This document shows positions 8,196 to 17,526 of a stretch of DNA of 64,000 bases, in pieces. A program made the position numbers and the translations under genes. Source of the DNA: VAZQ01 sp035293945 (lineage in GTDB: Bacteria; Pseudomonadota; Alphaproteobacteria; Rhizobiales; Xanthobacteraceae). The notes under the pieces are model-generated. The model searched no databases and was not told the DNA's origin. It saw nothing but the letters and a program-made list of their open reading frames with translations. The first letter of the stretch is position 1; each line of letters opens with the position of its first letter. Location of the stretch: the NCBI GenBank assembly GCA_035293945.1, contig DATGLV010000043.1:1-64000 (forward strand), in the 5' to 3' direction.

Positions 8196-9575
8196 TCAAG
8201 CAACAAAATATCCCTCCTGGATCGCGCGCACGTAGAGCTGCGCGGCCGCAGGTGCGATGCCGACCGGCAGCCCGGGCTCGGGCTTGGTATAGGTGTGAAC
8301 GCCGGCCCCGAAGCGGGTCACCGCGACGCGCGGCGCGGGGTTCATGGCGGCGAACATCGGCAGGATCACCTCGCGATAGACTTCCGGCGAGTGATCGCGG
8401 CTGTCCTTGGAAATCACGAACAGGAACGGCGGGACCGGCTTTGCGCCTGCGCCTTTGAGCTCGCGCGTAAAGCCGAGATAATGGTCGACGAGCGCCTGAG
8501 TTGCCTCCGCATCGAGCGCCAGCCGTGCCCCAGCGGCGCGCGCCGCATGCTCGAGCGCGCCCACGATGTTGTGGGTGATCATGTACTCGGCCTTGAACTG
8601 CGGCCGCTTGCGCGCGACCTCCCAGGCGTCGAGGATTTCCTCCATGAGCGAGGGCAGGCGCATCAGTGCATTTGGCCCTTCCTGGCCAAGCGCCTCAGAG
8701 CCGCGGTAGCGGGCGAGATCACGCCAAGTGCGGATGTAGAGATCGTTGAACGGGTCGGCCCAGGCGGCGCCGTCCTTGGCGAGGCGCTCGAAGCCCGCGA
8801 TCTTGCCCACATGGCCGCCCCACATATGCTTACGTTCGTTGATATACCCGAAGGTGGAGTTCTCGATCGCGATCACGCCCGCGATATTGGGGACGCGCTG
8901 CGACAGCATCGACACATAGGGACCGCCGGTCGAATGGCCGTGCACGTAGATCGAAAAGTCTTGTGTGGGAAAATGCCGCCGGCAGGCCTCCTTCATCCCG
9001 CGCTCGAAGGCGAGTGGCCACGCTGCCATGCGATCATAGAAGCGCGTGCCTGGTTTGGCGCGGGCAAGGTGACGCACACCGTATTTCATGCGCTTGGACG
9101 CGTCTTCGATCAGATCGTATTGGTCGCGCGTCACATATTCGCCGCGTTGCCAGATCGGCGTCCGCACGCTGCCGTCCGGACGGATCGTATCGCCCGGCCA
9201 GTCGCGGCTCGCGTCATCGAGATAAAGCCGGCCCGGAAACGTCATGGTGACGACCTTGCAGGCGAACTTCTCGGCAAACAGTAGGGCGAACTTTTCCATC
9301 GATTTGTAGTCGCCGGCGCCGCCATGCAGCAGGAATATTCCGATCTTCTTGTCGTCGGCGCCGGTCGCGATCGACGGCGCCGGCTGCGGCTCGTAGACTT
9401 GAACGCCGATATCCCATTCGAGCCCGAGCGCTTCGAGGCGGAAAATATCCTCGCGCTGCTGCACGACACCCGGCGGCATTGCCAGCACCGCATCGGACGT
9501 CGCCAGCACCTCTTCGCGCGAGAGCGCTGCGGGTGGAGAAAAGCCTGGAATGGTTTGTGACGACTGCATCGACAT
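8196..9575 (-). CDS. Alpha/beta hydrolase, copy 1
   Basis: The 459-aa alpha/beta-hydrolase-fold protein has an oxyanion segment FLLHGGAGDYKS and a nucleophile elbow YVHGHSTGGPY with Ser215. A candidate acid is in FVISKDSRDHSPEVY and a candidate histidine in FGAGVHTYTK. No signal peptide is visible. It is larger than a minimal hydrolase because of a long cap. The next gene upstream, 9779-11152, encodes a paralog very similar along the whole length, so this is a tandem duplication. The ATG at 9575 lies downstream of a palindromic repeat, which excludes the longer open frame. The substrate is unknown; an ester or amide intermediate of the local pathway is plausible. Confidence 0.8.
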   Translation of the reverse strand: MSMQSSQTIPGFSPPAALSREEVLATSDAVLAMPPGVVQQREDIFRLEALGLEWDIGVQVYEPQPAPSIATGADDKKIGIFLLHGGAGDYKSMEKFALLFAEKFACKVVTMTFPGRLYLDDASRDWPGDTIRPDGSVRTPIWQRGEYVTRDQYDLIEDASKRMKYGVRHLARAKPGTRFYDRMAAWPLAFERGMKEACRRHFPTQDFSIYVHGHSTGGPYVSMLSQRVPNIAGVIAIENSTFGYINERKHMWGGHVGKIAGFERLAKDGAAWADPFNDLYIRTWRDLARYRGSEALGQEGPNALMRLPSLMEEILDAWEVARKRPQFKAEYMITHNIVGALEHAARAAGARLALDAEATQALVDHYLGFTRELKGAGAKPVPPFLFVISKDSRDHSPEVYREVILPMFAAMNPAPRVAVTRFGAGVHTYTKPEPGLPVGIAPAAAQLYVRAIQEGYFVA

Positions 9576-9616
9576 TGTGCGCCTATCGAAGAGTCGAAGC
9601 GGTGCCGCACGCTCCA

Positions 9617-9750
9617 CCTTGCCCCGCTTGCGGGGAGAGGTCGGATCGCGCAGCGATCCGGGTGAGGGGGCCTCTCCGCAAATTCGTATGCGCCCGACCT
9701 CGTGGAGGCGCCCCCTCACCCCGACCCTCTCCCCGCAAGCGGGGAGAGGG
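9617..9750. repeat. Dispersed palindromic repeat, family B-like (CCGCTTGCGGGGAGAGG variant)
   Basis: Arms CCCCGCTTGCGGGGAGAGG and CCTCTCCCCGCAAGCGGGG, each self-complementary and also complementary to each other, with an inner palindrome GGATCGCGCAGCGATCC. It separates the two tandem hydrolase genes. Confidence 0.8.
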
Positions 9751-9778
9751 GGTCGCCCTGGCGTGACGCGAGGCTGGA

Positions 9779-11152
9779 TCAAACAACGAAATACCCCTCC
9801 TGGATCGCCCGCACATAGAATTCGGCAACCGGCGGCGCGATACCGAGGGGCAGGTCAGGCTCAGCCTTGTGATAGGTGTGGACGCCGGCGCCCCACCGGG
9901 TCAGGCCAACCTTCGGAGCGGGATCGAGCTTGGCGAACATCGGCAGCACGACCTCCTGATAAACTTCGGGCGAGTGGTCGCGACTGTCCTTGGAGATGCA
10001 GAACAGGACGGGCGGCACAGGCTTGGCGGTCGGCCCGCTCTGCGGGTACGGGAAGCCGAGATAGTGCTGCACCAGCGCGGCGGTATCTTCCGCCGACAGC
10101 TTCAGACGTGCGGCGACCGCACGCGCCGCCGCCTCGAGCGAAGCCGCGATATTGTGGGTGATGATATACTCGGCTTTGAACTGCGGCCGCGCCTTGGTCT
10201 TGTCCCACCAATCAAACACTTCTTCCATCAGCCACGGCAGCCGCATCAGCGCCTGTGGGCCTTCCTGGCCGAGCGCCTCAGGCCCGGCATAGCGGGCGCG
10301 GTCGCGCCAAGTCCGGATGTAGAGCTCATTGAATGGATCGGAGCGTGGCGCGCGCTTCTTGGTGACACGCTCGAAACCCGCGACCTTGCCGAGTGCGCCG
10401 GACCAGTCGTGCTGCGCCTCCTGGATGAAGCCGAACGGCGAGTTCTCGACCGCGATCACGCCGGCGATGTTGGGCACGCGCTGGCTGATCATGAACACCA
10501 TCGGGCCGCCGGTCGAATGGCCGGTGACGTAGATCGAATAATCGGATTGGGGAAAGTGCCGCCGCAGCGCGTCCTTCATGCCCTCCTCGAAGGCGACCGG
10601 CCAGGCCGCCATACGGTCGTAGAAGCGCGTGCCCGGTTTGGCGCGCGCGACTGTGCGTGTGCCGTAGCGCAGCCGCATGGAGGTATCCCGCACCACCTCG
10701 TATTGGTCAGGCCCGATGTGCTCGCCGGCTAGCCAGATCGGGGTGCGCACGCTTCCGTCGGCATGGATGGTGTCGCCCGGCCAGTCGCGGCTCGGATCGT
10801 CGAGATAGAGGCGGCCCGGAAAGGTCATGGCCACGGCCTTGCAGCCGAGCTTGCCGGCGAACAGCTTGGCTATCGGCTCCATGGATTTGTAGTCGCCGGA
10901 GCCGCCGTGCAGCAGGAAGATGCCGATGCGCTTGCCGTCGGCGCCACGAGCGATGTGGCCCAAGTCCGCCGGCTCGTACACCATCACCCCCATGTCCCAG
11001 TCGAGCCCGAGCGCGGATATGCGGAAGACATCTTCGGTCTGGCGCAGCGGCAGGTCGGGCTTGTTGAGGACGGCAGTGGAGCGGGCGACGACATCTTCCC
11101 GCGCAATGAGCTCTGGCGGCTGCCAGGCGCTCGGTTTGTGGGTGACTTTCAT
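9779..11152 (-). CDS. Alpha/beta hydrolase, copy 2
   Basis: A 457-aa paralog of the hydrolase at 8196-9575. Shared blocks include FLLHGGSGDYKSMEPI, MTFPGRLYLDDPSRDWPGDT, YVTGHSTGGPMVFMISQRVP (nucleophile Ser213), CISKDSRDHSPEVYQE and WGAGVHTYHKAEPDLPLGIA. Both proteins end in RAIQEGYFV. Conservation of all catalytic positions in both copies suggests both are active, perhaps with different substrate preference. The start at 11152 (MKVTHKPSAW) has GGAGACGCCG just upstream. The gene follows the ABC importer genes and a family A repeat. Confidence 0.8.
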   Translation of the reverse strand: MKVTHKPSAWQPPELIAREDVVARSTAVLNKPDLPLRQTEDVFRISALGLDWDMGVMVYEPADLGHIARGADGKRIGIFLLHGGSGDYKSMEPIAKLFAGKLGCKAVAMTFPGRLYLDDPSRDWPGDTIHADGSVRTPIWLAGEHIGPDQYEVVRDTSMRLRYGTRTVARAKPGTRFYDRMAAWPVAFEEGMKDALRRHFPQSDYSIYVTGHSTGGPMVFMISQRVPNIAGVIAVENSPFGFIQEAQHDWSGALGKVAGFERVTKKRAPRSDPFNELYIRTWRDRARYAGPEALGQEGPQALMRLPWLMEEVFDWWDKTKARPQFKAEYIITHNIAASLEAAARAVAARLKLSAEDTAALVQHYLGFPYPQSGPTAKPVPPVLFCISKDSRDHSPEVYQEVVLPMFAKLDPAPKVGLTRWGAGVHTYHKAEPDLPLGIAPPVAEFYVRAIQEGYFVV

Positions 11153-11187
11153 CGGCGTCTCCTAGCCTACGACCAAGCCCATACCGC

Positions 11188-11292
11188 TCGTCCCCGCGAA
11201 AGCGGGGATCCGCTTCTTCCTTGTAAAATGCGTATTGGACGTGCGCGCATTATTGCGAAGGCTACTGGATTCCCGCTTTCGCGGGAATGAGC
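11188..11292. repeat. Dispersed palindromic repeat, family A
   Basis: Arms CGTCCCCGCGAAAGCGGGGA and TTCCCGCTTTCGCGGGAATG, between the ABC ATPase gene and the second hydrolase gene. Confidence 0.75.
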
Positions 11293-11303
11293 GGAACCGG
11301 ACA

Positions 11304-12401
11304 TCATTCCTCAGGAAGCACAAGGCAGTCCTCCGGCTTGGCTTGCAGTCGCACGCCTCGCCCCGTCGTCAGGTCGGCATCGTGATCGATCAAGCACGCT
11401 ATTGTGATGTCGCCACATTTGATCTCCGCTTCGATCGCGGCGCCCGCGAAGGCCGCGAAGGTCAGTTGCCCCTCGATGGTGTTGACCGCATTAGAAGCGC
11501 TTGCGGTGCCTGGCGACAAATCCTCGGGGCGGATGCTCACCATCGCCTTGGCGCCTGGCCGCAGGAGGCTGCTCGGATCGACCCCGATGATCTGACCGAG
11601 TGGCGTTGTCACGGCGAGGCGGCCGGTCGGTGCGTCCACTGATGCGACTTTTCCGGGAATGAGATTGGTGGCGCCGAGAAACTGCGCCGTGAACACGTGC
11701 CGCGGCCGGCGATAGATATCGACCGGGCGCCCGCATTCGACGATGTGCCCGTCCCGCATCACGATGATCTGATCAGAAATCGCCAGCGCTTCGGCCTGAT
11801 CGTGGGTCACGTAAATGGCGGTCAGCCCGGAATCGCGCTGAATGCGCCTAAGCTCATTGCGCATCTCGACCCTGAGCTTGGCGTCGAGGTTGCTCAGCGG
11901 CTCGTCAAACAACAAAGCCTGTGGACTGCCCACCATGGCACGCGCGATGGCGACGCGCTGCTGCTGGCCACCGGAAAGACGCGGGGCCGGGCGCTGCGCG
12001 AGGTCGGCGAGCTTGACCAGCGCCAGCGCTTCCATGGCGCGCTTGTTCCGCTCGGCCCTGCGCATGCCGCGCCCCTCGAGCGCATAGGCGACATTATCCA
12101 GCACATTCATGTGCGGCCAGATGGCATACGACTGGAACACCATGCCGAGATCGCGGCGCTGCGGCGGCACGAAGACATCAGCCGCCGTGTCGACCATTGT
12201 GCGCGCGCCGATGATGATGCGGCCGCGTTCGGGCCGCTCAAGGCCCGCGAGACAGCGCAGCGTCGTGGTCTTACCGCATCCTGAGGGCCCGAGCAGTGTC
12301 GCCATCTCGCCCGCCTTGATCTCAAAGCTGATGCCCGCAACGGCGGCGACCGCCTGGCCGGCGGCCGCGAAGCTTTTGCGCAAGTCTTCGACTGCGATCA
12401 C
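11304..12401 (-). CDS. ABC transporter ATP-binding protein (Fe3+/putrescine/thiamine type)
   Basis: The 365-aa ATPase of the PotA/FbpC group has Walker A GPSGCGKTT, Q-loop VFQSYAIWPHMNV, signature LSGGQQQRVAIARA, Walker B ALLFDEPLSNLD and switch TLHDQ-type TYVTHDQAEA. A C-terminal TOBE-like domain follows (LRPGAKAMVSIRPEDL). It energises import by the adjacent permease and two binding proteins. The GTG at 12401 overlaps the permease stop as GTGA and has GGAGGAG about 8 nt upstream, giving translational coupling. Because of the permease frameshift, the N-terminal permease frame runs open into this gene, so an automatic caller may fuse them. Confidence 0.9.
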   Translation of the reverse strand: MIAVEDLRKSFAAAGQAVAAVAGISFEIKAGEMATLLGPSGCGKTTTLRCLAGLERPERGRIIIGARTMVDTAADVFVPPQRRDLGMVFQSYAIWPHMNVLDNVAYALEGRGMRRAERNKRAMEALALVKLADLAQRPAPRLSGGQQQRVAIARAMVGSPQALLFDEPLSNLDAKLRVEMRNELRRIQRDSGLTAIYVTHDQAEALAISDQIIVMRDGHIVECGRPVDIYRRPRHVFTAQFLGATNLIPGKVASVDAPTGRLAVTTPLGQIIGVDPSSLLRPGAKAMVSIRPEDLSPGTASASNAVNTIEGQLTFAAFAGAAIEAEIKCGDITIACLIDHDADLTTGRGVRLQAKPEDCLVLPEE

Positions 12402-14111
12402 GCTGGCTGCTCCTCCACGCCGAAGCGGGCGCTGATCGAACGGGCGAGGGTCGTGAGCGCGATCAGCACGATAAACATCACCACCGCGAAGGCGCCGAGC
12501 AACAGGAACGATCCTTCCTCCCACAGATCGAAGATGACGACCGCAGCGGTGCGGTTCTGCGAACGCGCCAGCATCAGCGCGATGGTGAGCTCGCGATAGG
12601 CGTGCACCATCACCCAGAACCAGGCCGCAAGCAGTCCCGGCTTGAGCAGCGGCAGCATCACCTTGAAGAAATTGCGGCCCCACGAGACACCGGCGACTTG
12701 TGCGGCCTCGTCGAGCTCGCTGTGGATTTGCAGCATCGAGGCGGAGACGAAACGCAATGCGGCCGGCATATATTTGGTGAGATAGGCGAGACCAATGATG
12801 AGGAGCGTACCGATGATCGGCACGGGGACGATGAGGTAGAACCAGAAGAAGGTCGCACCCAGAACGACGCTCGGTATGGCGATCGGGGCGAAGCCCAGGA
12901 GGTCGAGGAGGCGGCGGGCCGGCAGCCGCGTCTTTTGCACGAAATAGCTGATGAGCGCGACCACGAGCACCACAGCCGTAGCAGTCGAGGGCCCGAGGAT
13001 CGTGCTGTTGAGCATCGGGGTGATGGTCTTGGTCGTGTGGAATAGCGTCCAGTAGTTGGCGAGCGTCATGCTGGAAAAGGCCGCGCCGCTCGGCGCCTGA
13101 TAGAACGGCAGCAGCGAAGCATAGAGCATCATCAGGAACGGCACGCCGGTGATCAGGAACACCAGAACAAGGGCGAGCGCACAGGTCAGGTAACGCCAGC
13201 GCCCGAGATCGATGCGGCGCGGGCGAAAATCCTTGCCGGTGATGGTTTGGTAGCGCTCGCCATGGCGTACAAGGCGGAAATAAACGAGCAGCAGGATTAT
13301 TGCGACGCCTGAGAGCGCCATCGCGTAGGGTGCTGGCGAGCCCCCAATCGACCGGCGTCCGGGCGGTGTCGTAGAAGATCTCGGTGGTGAACACGCGGAT
13401 GCCGGCGCGGGTGCCCATCAGGAGCGGCACCTCGAAGCTTTCGATCGTGGTCAGGAATACGAGCAGCAGCGCTGCGCCCAAGGCCGGCAGCGCGAGCGGC
13501 AGCGAGATGCGGGCGAGCGTGCGCCAATGGCCGGCGCCGGTCATGGCCGAAGCCTCTTCGAGCCGCGGGTCCATGCCGCGGAAAGCAGCGCCAAGCAGGA
13601 GATAGACGAGTGGCACGAGCTCGAGGGTCTGGACGAAGACCATCCCGGAGAATGTGTAGACATTGACCGGATTGCGCAGGCCGAAGAGCTTGAGCGACGT
13701 TTGGTTGATGAGCCCGATATTGGGGCTCGCGACCAGGATCCACGAAATGGCGACCAGAATGCCCGGAATGACGATGCGTCCGATCAGCAGGAAACCCATG
13801 AAGCCTGCGAGCGGCGTATTGGCGCGCGTGAGCGCCCAGGCCATGAAGGCACCGATCACGGACGCGAGCAGCGTGGCCGCGAAGGCAAAGCCCAAGCTGT
13901 CCGCGCCGATGCGCCAGAAGGTGGCGCTCCCGAAGGCGCGCACATAATTGGCGAGCGTGAACGAGAGGGAGAGGAAGTCCGCCTCGCCGGGGCGCGCCTG
14001 TTTGAGGCTCGTCCAGATAATCATCGCGAACGGAATGATCACCTGATAGGCCAGCACCGCAATCAGGAGCGCCAGCGCCGCCTCCTTGAGGCCGAAGCGC
14101 ACGGCCTTCAC
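12398..14111 (-). pseudogene. FbpB-type ABC transporter permease with a one-base frameshift
   Basis: This gene would encode a fused two-half permease of about 570 aa, the normal length of FbpB/ThiP permeases. The N-terminal half has AFAATLLASVIGAFMAWALT and the coupling motif EEASAMTGAGHWRTLARISL. The C-terminal half has ALISYFVQKTRLPARRLLD and the second coupling motif DEAAQVAGVSWGRNFFKVML. The halves are in different frames. Near 13328-13330 one extra C (ACCC) breaks the expected junction DWGLASTYAMALSG. Everything else is intact, so either a sequencing or assembly error or a recent mutation is possible. The GTG start at 14111 overlaps the stop of the upstream binding-protein gene, and the stop overlaps the ATPase start. 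Confidence 0.8.
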
Positions 14112-15214
14112 TTCGGTTTCTCCACGTAGCGAAACCAGGCGGCGAGCAGGCGGTCCATCACCTCCTTGGGCGGGTCCACGTTGTCGATGAGCTTCACCTC
14201 GTCGGGCAGATAGGGGTGCGGCAGCGTCACCGGTCCGCGCAGTTGCGCGGCGAGGTAGGCCTGGCTTTCCTCCGACAGGGTCCAGTCGGCGAAGAGTGCC
14301 GCCGCGTACGGATTGGGAGCATTGCGGTTGATGGCGGCGACGTCGTTGGTGGCGATGATCGGCGCCGAATAGGCGATGGCGAAGGGCGTGGCCGGGATCT
14401 TTCGCTTCATCGCGACGCCCTGATAGAGGTAATTGTCGCCCTGCACCATGTGATCGCCCGCAAGCATCAGCTCCATGCGCTGGGTATGGCCGCGCTGGAT
14501 TATCGGGGCATTTGCGCCGATGCATTCGAGCAGGCGCACGGTCGCGGCCTCGCCCAGCATGGCATTGAGGCCGGAGAGGAAACGATTCTCGGCCGGATCG
14601 AATGAGACGCCGCCGCGGAAAAACGGATTGCAGAGATCGTTCCAGCTCCGTGGCGCCTGGCGCGGCGGCACCAGGCTCGTGTTGTAAGAAATGCCGTGCT
14701 CGCTCCAGAACCACGGAATCCAGCGGCTCTCGGGATCGATGAAGGCGCGGTAGCGCGGCAGGATCGCGTCGACCGCCGGCGTCGGATAGCGCGCCACCTG
14801 ATTGCGGCGGATGAGCTCGTCGAGATCCATGACCGCGGTGACGATTGCGTCGGTCAGGTGGCGCCCCGCGCTTTCCTCGGCGAGCAACCGTTCGGCCGCA
14901 TCCTGCGAGCCGACCTCGCCGGCGACATCGAGCGTGAGGAACGGATAGCGCTTGTGAAACAGCTCGACATGGCCGGCCCCGAGCGATCCGCGCAGCGTGT
15001 GGACGAGGACCAGCTTGCCCTCGGCGCGGGCGCCCGCTTCGATGCGTCGGCTGCGCTCGGCCTTCGGCAGCGCCGCGAGCTCGGCATAGATTTTTTCCGG
15101 TCCCGACAGCGATGCCGGCTGCGCGGCGGTGCCGGCAGGGATGGCAAGCGTCGCTGCGGCCGCGATTCCGCAGACAACCGGCCAACGCAATGTCTGCCTC
15201 GCAACGATCCACAT
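14108..15214 (-). CDS. ABC transporter substrate-binding protein, Fe3+/thiamine-type, copy 1
   Basis: The 368-aa periplasmic binding protein has a signal peptide (residues about 1-30, LRWPVVCGIAAAATLAIPAG, cleaved after TAAQ). Class II binding-protein features include LVLVHTLRGSLGAGHVELF, WFWSEHGISYNTSLVP and CNPFFRGGVSFDPAENRF. Its neighbour 15220-16311 is a close paralog, so one permease/ATPase pair seems to serve two receptors. The ATG at 15214 lies 6 bp after the paralog's stop. The ligand is unknown: the transporter class handles ferric ions, thiamine, phosphonates or polyamines, and no iron-binding Tyr pair can be assigned with confidence. Confidence 0.85.
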   Translation of the reverse strand: MWIVARQTLRWPVVCGIAAAATLAIPAGTAAQPASLSGPEKIYAELAALPKAERSRRIEAGARAEGKLVLVHTLRGSLGAGHVELFHKRYPFLTLDVAGEVGSQDAAERLLAEESAGRHLTDAIVTAVMDLDELIRRNQVARYPTPAVDAILPRYRAFIDPESRWIPWFWSEHGISYNTSLVPPRQAPRSWNDLCNPFFRGGVSFDPAENRFLSGLNAMLGEAATVRLLECIGANAPIIQRGHTQRMELMLAGDHMVQGDNYLYQGVAMKRKIPATPFAIAYSAPIIATNDVAAINRNAPNPYAAALFADWTLSEESQAYLAAQLRGPVTLPHPYLPDEVKLIDNVDPPKEVMDRLLAAWFRYVEKPK

Positions 15215-15219
15215 CACTG

Positions 15220-16311
15220 TCAATGGCGCTTGGCCACGTAGGTGTTCCAGGCGTCCATCAAGTGGTCCATGACGTCTGCGGGCGCATCCACATAGGTTAC
15301 GATCTTCATATCGTCGGGGATGAACGGATGCTTGAGGGTGAGCGGTCCGCGCAGCAGATGCGCCACATAGGCCTGACTCTCTTGGCTGAGTGTCCAGTCG
15401 GTCCATAGCGCAGCCGCATAGGGGTGCGGCGCGTTGCGATTGATCGCGGCTACGCCGGCGAACCCGAAGGCGGGCGCTGAAGTCACCATCGCAAAGGGGG
15501 CTGACGGATTTTTCCGTTTGATCAGCACACCCTGGTAGAGATAGTTGTCGCCCTGCATCATGTGATCGCCGGCAAGCATCAGCTCCATGCGCTGGGCGTG
15601 TCCGCGCTGGATGATCGGGTCATTCGCCCCGATGCATTTGATGAGGCGCACTGCACCCTCTTCCCCGAGCATTGCGTAGAGGCCCGCGAGATAGCGGTCT
15701 TCAGCCGGATCGTAAGAGGCGTTTCCCTTGAAGAACGGGTTGCACAGGTCGTGCCAGCCTTTCGGTGCCTTGTCCGTCGGAACCAGGCTCGAATTGTAGG
15801 ACAGCCCGTGCTCGCTCCAGTACCAGGGCGTCCAGCGGCCCTCGCTGTCGAGGAAACCCTGATAGCGCGGCAGGATCGCAGCGGTGGCCGGGCTCGAGAA
15901 GCGCGCCAGCATGTTCTTGGCGCGCAAGGCTGTGAGGTCCGGCAGCGCCACGTTGATCACGTCGGTCAAATGCCGCGCGGCGGTCTCCTCGGAATAGAGG
16001 CGCTCGCTTGCATCCTGCGAGCCGATGTCGCTCTCGAGCTCAACCTTGAGAAACGGATAGCGCTTGCGGAACAGCTCGACATGATCGGCGCTCAGATTGC
16101 CGCGCATGGTGTGGATCATGACGAGCCGCCCTTCGGCGCGGGCACCATCTTCGATGCGCTTGGCGCGTTCTGCGGGCGGGAGCGCGGCGAGCTCGGGGTA
16201 GATCTTATCGGTCGAGGCGGTTTGCGCGGATGCAGGAGGCGGCATGTGCAGCAGCGCAACGAGCAGCGATGCTACCGCGAAGACGATGGGTCGGACCCTG
16301 ACAAAACCCAT
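15220..16311 (-). CDS. ABC transporter substrate-binding protein, Fe3+/thiamine-type, copy 2
   Basis: A 363-aa exported binding protein and first gene of the importer operon. The signal peptide is VRPIVFAVASLLVALLHM with cleavage after PPPASAQ. It aligns with copy 1 along its full length (RGNLSADHVELFRKRYPFL, WYWSEHGLSYNSSLVP, CNPFFKGNASYDPAEDRY, IIQRGHAQRMELMLAGDHM). The start at 16311 is supported by TTGGAG eight bases upstream. Retention of two divergent receptors suggests recognition of related ligands or of one ligand in two forms. The ligand is not readable from sequence. Confidence 0.85.
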   Translation of the reverse strand: MGFVRVRPIVFAVASLLVALLHMPPPASAQTASTDKIYPELAALPPAERAKRIEDGARAEGRLVMIHTMRGNLSADHVELFRKRYPFLKVELESDIGSQDASERLYSEETAARHLTDVINVALPDLTALRAKNMLARFSSPATAAILPRYQGFLDSEGRWTPWYWSEHGLSYNSSLVPTDKAPKGWHDLCNPFFKGNASYDPAEDRYLAGLYAMLGEEGAVRLIKCIGANDPIIQRGHAQRMELMLAGDHMMQGDNYLYQGVLIKRKNPSAPFAMVTSAPAFGFAGVAAINRNAPHPYAAALWTDWTLSQESQAYVAHLLRGPLTLKHPFIPDDMKIVTYVDAPADVMDHLMDAWNTYVAKRH

Positions 16312-16414
16312 CCGCAATTCTCCAAGCCTTAATACCCGCACGATCATCATTGCAGCGCCGGGCATATTTGCCCACTTGGGCCCAATGCGAAATGCCGGAA
16401 CCCATTCCTAGCGA

Positions 16415-16525
16415 TGTGGGGTGCGCAACCGCGCGCCTCTCGACCCACCGCCTGCGCAAAATCGCGCTGCGCGGTTGCGCACGCTGTCCAGGCCTCGTAG
16501 AGCGATTTTGCACACCCTACGATTT
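16415..16525. repeat. Inverted-repeat element between the binding-protein and deacetylase-like genes
   Basis: GTGCGCAACCGCGC (16422-16435) and GCGCGGTTGCGCAC (16470-16483) form a 14-bp stem. Outer partly complementary ends read GTGGGGTGCGCA and TTTTGCACACCCTAC. The ends resemble the GTAGGGTG ends of the element at 36781-36943. Confidence 0.5.
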
Positions 16526-16539
16526 GTGACGCAGTATTC

Positions 16540-17412
16540 CTAATCCAGCGGACGGTAGGGCTCCGCCGGCAGGTTCGAGGCCAGGAGATAGTCGGCGACC
16601 TCGCGGCGGAGCGGTATCCAGACCTCGTCCTGGTATTGCTTCACGTAGCGAACCATCTGCTCGAACGCCGAGGCGATGTTCGGGCGGCCGCCGAGCTCGG
16701 CATGCACGATCACGTCCATGGCGCCAGGACGGCCGCGCAACGCCTCCTGATAGATGAAATCGAACGAGGTCTTGAAGCCCTCGAAATAGGTCGTGGCATT
16801 GCCGAGCCCGCCCGACCAGGCGCGCCAGTCATTGGCGTAATTGAGCTTGGGGATGATGGCGATGCGCTTGCCGTTGGCCTCCGCCACATAAGGCACATCG
16901 TCGTCGAACGCATCGCCGAACCAGCGGTAGCCTTCGTCAGCCAGGATGGGAAGCGTCTCCGCCGTGTGCAGATTGCCGGGGCCGGCCCAGCCGACCGGCC
17001 GCGTCCCGGTGCAGGCTTCGATCACCCGCACGCACTCGCGCACCTCCTCGCGTTGCCGCTGCGGCTCCAGATCGGTCATGTGGTAGTCGTTGGTCATGCC
17101 GTGGCTCGCGATCTCGTGGCCGGCCTGATGCAGGACCTTTATGGTCTCCGGCCACTTTTCGACCGCAAGGCCATTCGCCCCAATCGTGGCGCGGACATCG
17201 TTGCGATCGAAGATGTCCATCAGCCGCCAAATGCCTACGGCACCGCCGTAATTGGCGTGCGAGAGCGAAGCCACATTGACCTTGATCTTGGTGCTTTTCT
17301 TGAAGCGCCCGCTTTCGCGAAACGCCTCATACGCGACCCGAAAGGTGCAGCAGACGAACTTGCCGTCCGGCCAAGTCAGTCTCGGTTGTGGCCATTGCAT
17401 GCCGCGATGCAT
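16540..17412 (-). CDS. Polysaccharide deacetylase (NodB-fold) family protein, paralog
   Basis: A 290-aa paralog of the protein encoded at 7206-8057. Both share the core SLSHANYGG.VGIWR, a DRNDVRAT/ERNKVRAT segment, GHEIASHGMTND, and HAELGGRP. As in the paralog, the first catalytic motif reads RVAYEAF rather than the canonical Asp-containing one. The start at 17412 (MHRGMQWPQ) has GGGAG nine bases upstream and matches the paralog's N-terminus; an ATG at 17460 has no ribosome site. It is the first gene of the minus-strand block, divergent from the PQQ enzyme gene at 17527, so the 114-bp gap should hold promoters for both. Confidence 0.8.
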   Translation of the reverse strand: MHRGMQWPQPRLTWPDGKFVCCTFRVAYEAFRESGRFKKSTKIKVNVASLSHANYGGAVGIWRLMDIFDRNDVRATIGANGLAVEKWPETIKVLHQAGHEIASHGMTNDYHMTDLEPQRQREEVRECVRVIEACTGTRPVGWAGPGNLHTAETLPILADEGYRWFGDAFDDDVPYVAEANGKRIAIIPKLNYANDWRAWSGGLGNATTYFEGFKTSFDFIYQEALRGRPGAMDVIVHAELGGRPNIASAFEQMVRYVKQYQDEVWIPLRREVADYLLASNLPAEPYRPLD

Positions 17413-17526
17413 TCGACTGGTCTCCCATGCAGGGTGAACAGTGGACTTGAGGCCGCTCATTTGCAACGGGCAGAAGCTGTGGCATCCTGTTCGTAACGAA
17501 GGAAAAAATCCTCAGGGAGGGACTCC

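Noticed and set aside
11304..15212. 1302-codon minus-strand open frame covering four transporter genes
   Set aside because: It is a chance open frame joining out-of-frame parts; the real genes have their own starts, stops and overlaps.
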